Shown: positions 61,844 to 64,000 of the stretch, one piece after another
How the letters are laid out: every line of letters begins with the position of its first letter
How positions within the stretch are numbered: position 1 is the first letter of the stretch
DNA from: Flavobacterium endophyticum
GTDB taxonomy: Bacteria > Bacteroidota > Bacteroidia > Flavobacteriales > Flavobacteriaceae
Length of the DNA: 64,000 bases
Reading direction: 5' to 3'
NCBI RefSeq assembly: GCF_003634455.1
Contig: NZ_RBLC01000001.1
Span: forward strand, 1,375,927-1,439,926
Made by a program: the position numbers and the translations under genes
The notes under the pieces: model-generated
The model's database searches: none
The model's input: the letters and a program-made list of their open reading frames with translations, nothing else
What the model was told of the DNA's origin: nothing

Positions 61844-62713
61844 GTGAAAACAACATTATCTCCCATAATTGCGGGAACTATGAATTGGGGCGTTTGGGAT
61901 AAAAATCTCACAACTTCCGAAATGGCAAACATGATTCACGTTTGCCTCGAAAATAAAATCACCACTTTTGACCACGCCGATATTTATGGCGGTTATACTA
62001 CGGAAGCCTCTTTTGGAAAGGCTTTCACAGAAAGCCAAATCGACAGAAAAAAAATACAACTAATCTCAAAATGCGGCATTCAGCATATTGCTGAAAACAG
62101 AGACAACAAAATCAAGCATTATGATTATTCGAAAGAGTACATCATCTGGTCGGTAGAAAATTCATTAAAAAATCTGCATACTGACTATCTTGATGTCCTT
62201 TTGTTGCACCGTCCAAGTCCATTAATGCAGGCTGATGAAATTGCGGAAGCTATAGCGAAATTAAAATCAGAAGGAAAGATTCTTGATTTCGGACTGTCTA
62301 ACTTTACGCCTTCGCAAACTGACCTCATCCGTTCCAAAACAGAAGTCAGCTACAATCAGGTGCAATTTTCTGCAACCGACTTCAAAGCGATGCTTGACGG
62401 AAGCCTTGATCACATGCAGGTTCACAACATCCGTCCTATGGCATGGAATCCGCTTGGAACGGTTTTTAGAGAAAAAACAGACCAGACCAGACGACTAAAA
62501 ACGCTTTTGGCAGAGTTGGTTGGAAAATACCATGTAGGTTCTGATACGATTCTTTTGTCATGGGTTTTGCAGCATCCGGCCAAAGTGATTCCGATTGCAG
62601 GAACTGTAAATGTTTCGAGAATACAGCAATTGTATAAAGCGACAGAATTTAAGTTGGAAAAAGAAGAATGGTTTGCCATCTGGACAGAAAGCATGGGAAA
62701 TAAGGTTCCTTAG
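61844..62713 (+). CDS. Aldo/keto reductase
   Basis: This 289-residue NADPH-dependent oxidoreductase has the barrel landmarks FDHADIYGGY (catalytic Asp and Tyr), LISKCGIQ (Lys) and LLLHRPSP (His). It resembles the YdhF-type subgroup. The substrate is unknown. A short-chain dehydrogenase gene follows after 66 nt on the same strand. Confidence 0.92.
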   Translation: MKTTLSPIIAGTMNWGVWDKNLTTSEMANMIHVCLENKITTFDHADIYGGYTTEASFGKAFTESQIDRKKIQLISKCGIQHIAENRDNKIKHYDYSKEYIIWSVENSLKNLHTDYLDVLLLHRPSPLMQADEIAEAIAKLKSEGKILDFGLSNFTPSQTDLIRSKTEVSYNQVQFSATDFKAMLDGSLDHMQVHNIRPMAWNPLGTVFREKTDQTRRLKTLLAELVGKYHVGSDTILLSWVLQHPAKVIPIAGTVNVSRIQQLYKATEFKLEKEEWFAIWTESMGNKVP

Positions 62714-62779
62714 AAACACAAACTTGTTTATAAAAATGTTGAATCTTGAATTTTAAATTTTCAACAAAGAAATAAAATA

Positions 62780-63532
62780 ATGAAAACAGTACTAATAACA
62801 GGTGCTACCAGCGGCATCGGAAGAGCTACGGCTATTGAATTAGCAAAACACAACTTTAAACTGATTTTGTGCGGCAGGCGCGAAGACCGTCTGGCAGAAT
62901 TGCAACTTGAATTGGAACATCGCACGAAAGTCCATACTTTGAATTTTGACGTAAGGAAGAAAAAAGCCGTTCAAGAATCAATCGATTCTTTGCCAAAGGA
63001 ATTTTCAGAAATCGACATCCTGATCAACAATGCAGGCAATGCCCATGGGCTCGATCCCATTGAAAAAGGTGATTTGGAGGATTGGGACGCTATGATCGAC
63101 ATTAACGTAAAAGGACTCTTGTACGTTTCTCATGCCGTCATTCCAAAAATGGTCGAAAAGCGAAACGGTCATATCATTAACATCGGTTCGACTGCCGCGA
63201 AAGAAGTTTATCCCAACGGAAATGTCTATTGCGCCACAAAACATGCTGTCGATGCAATCAACCAAGGCATGCGTATGGACTTGAACCAATATGGAATCCG
63301 TGTCGGAGGCATACATCCCGGAATGGTCGAAACCGAATTTTCACAAGTGCGTTTTAAGGGCGATGCTGAACGGGCTTCCAATGTCTACAAAGGATTTGAA
63401 CCTTTAAAACCAGAAGATATTGCCGATATTATCCGATTTGTGATTACTAGGCCTTATCATATTAATATTGCTGATCTAATCGTCATGTCGACGGCCCAGG
63501 CTTCTTCGACGATTGTGAATCGTATCATCTAA
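62780..63532 (+). CDS. Short-chain dehydrogenase/reductase
   Basis: This 250-residue cytosolic SDR has a classical cofactor loop TGATSGIGRA (7-16), NNAGNAHG (84-91) and the catalytic YCATK (Tyr153, Lys157 by rough count). It looks like the YdfG group, which reduces 3-hydroxy acids or serine-type substrates with NADP. The specific substrate is unknown. It may be cotranscribed with the aldo/keto reductase. Confidence 0.92.
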   Translation: MKTVLITGATSGIGRATAIELAKHNFKLILCGRREDRLAELQLELEHRTKVHTLNFDVRKKKAVQESIDSLPKEFSEIDILINNAGNAHGLDPIEKGDLEDWDAMIDINVKGLLYVSHAVIPKMVEKRNGHIINIGSTAAKEVYPNGNVYCATKHAVDAINQGMRMDLNQYGIRVGGIHPGMVETEFSQVRFKGDAERASNVYKGFEPLKPEDIADIIRFVITRPYHINIADLIVMSTAQASSTIVNRII

Positions 63533-63542
63533 AAATTGATTG

Positions 63543-63593
63543 TTGGATTTTTAGATTGTTACGATCTAAAAGTCTAACAGTCTAAAAATCCAA
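63543..63593. repeat. Long hairpin upstream of the last gene
   Basis: A 19-bp stem with one G-U wobble pairs 63543-63561 with 63575-63593 around a 13-nt loop. It ends 3 nt before the ATG at 63597. There is no T-run, and its place directly on the start codon would block ribosome access if it forms in the mRNA. Confidence 0.7.
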
Positions 63594-63596
63594 TCC

Positions 63597-64000
63597 ATGA
63601 TCAACAAGCGTCTGCTCATAAAAAATCTTCTCGCTCACAATGACGAGAGCAGCTTTTATGACAAAAAGCGCCAGCTGAATCTTCATACCCGCGAAGGAAA
63701 AGGAAAATTCCTAAAGCACATCTGCGCATTGTCGAATTCTAATCCTGCAAACAATTCGTATATCGTCGTAGGCGTTGAAGACCATGACAATGAAATTGTC
63801 GGGGATGATTTTTTTGACGACAGCCGCATCCAGAATCTTGTGAATGCTTTTTTAGAAAATCCGCCAAAAATCCAATACGAAAATGTTCCGTTTCCGAATC
63901 TTCCAAAAGACAAAGTCGTAGGTTTGGTAACGATAAAACCGAGCAAAAGGGTATCTTTCTTCAAAAAAGGAATTCATACCATTTTGGCAAAATCTACTTT
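63597..64000 (+). CDS. AlbA_2-type ATP-binding protein, N-terminal part (cut by window edge)
   Basis: The 134 codons present start MINKRLLIKNLLAHNDESSF and contain EGKGKFLKHICALSNSNP and YIVVGVEDHDNEIVG, which fit the AlbA_2 (Schlafen-like) ATP-binding domain. The gene continues beyond the right edge. Proteins with this domain are often regulators or defence-related, but the role here cannot be judged. Confidence 0.7.
   Translation, partial: MINKRLLIKNLLAHNDESSFYDKKRQLNLHTREGKGKFLKHICALSNSNPANNSYIVVGVEDHDNEIVGDDFFDDSRIQNLVNAFLENPPKIQYENVPFPNLPKDKVVGLVTIKPSKRVSFFKKGIHTILAKST

Overview
This 64-kb window looks like chromosomal DNA from a Flavobacterium-like member of the Bacteroidota (family Flavobacteriaceae). 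The background is AT-rich. Many starts are preceded by the Bacteroidota -7 box (TAnnTTTG, sometimes with TTG about 20 nt upstream) and I see no clear Shine-Dalgarno signals. Typical markers of the group are present: a type IX secretion (T9SS) component resembling PorZ, T9SS type A C-terminal sorting domains, a complete MoxR-Bat aerotolerance operon, and a patatin fused to an outer-membrane barrel. I found no rRNA, tRNA, CRISPR array, IS element or integrase.

Layout. 0-13 kb is housekeeping: a truncated homogentisate dioxygenase, an amino-acid permease, patatin/uvrC, an M14-type deacylase, 5-FTHF cyclo-ligase, and lspA / DksA-like / ileS. 13-23.5 kb is the accessory region. A strikingly GC-rich pair of genes encodes a seven-repeat T9SS cargo protein and a 2323-residue RHS/YD-repeat giant. 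The RHS gene switches abruptly to AT-rich DNA at the end of its conserved core and finishes in a 227-residue variable tip. A translationally coupled small exported protein follows, which is a candidate immunity protein, and then a few orphan small genes. 23.6-31 kb holds a methyltransferase, an NmrA-like protein, a three-gene operon with an AlkZ-like winged-helix protein, an alkylation-repair operon (Ada HTH-Ogt, 2OG-Fe(II) oxygenase, stand-alone Ada zinc domain, AlkB) and recO. 31-45 kb has porZ, glutamate dehydrogenase, a cystathionine gamma-synthase-type enzyme, YicC, gmk, nadD, and a Crp-family regulator beside a DJ-1-like protein and a YqhD-like reductase. 45-52.5 kb has gpsA, TerC, two ankyrin proteins, pheS and cvpA. 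52.6-61.7 kb is the moxR-DUF58-BatD-like-batA-batB-batC-batD-batE operon. The window ends with an aldo/keto reductase, an SDR enzyme and a truncated AlbA_2-type ATP-binding protein.

The most interesting system is the 13.2-22.6 kb polymorphic-toxin-like locus. One good promoter (13244-13274) precedes a secreted propeller protein, an RHS shell protein, and a tip carrying a GHG...C arrangement like clan-CD cysteine peptidases (C80/caspase-like). The ATGA-coupled partner has an export signal. The composition cliff inside the RHS core, close to 21240, suggests that the tip-immunity cassette was exchanged by recombination. The second notable point is a split Ada adaptive-response operon in which the free zinc domain appears to lack the usual methyl-acceptor cysteine.

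All functional calls come from reading the sequence and recalling protein families; no database search was run. Start codons were often moved downstream of the longest possible ORF when a promoter box, signal peptide or family N-terminus favoured it.
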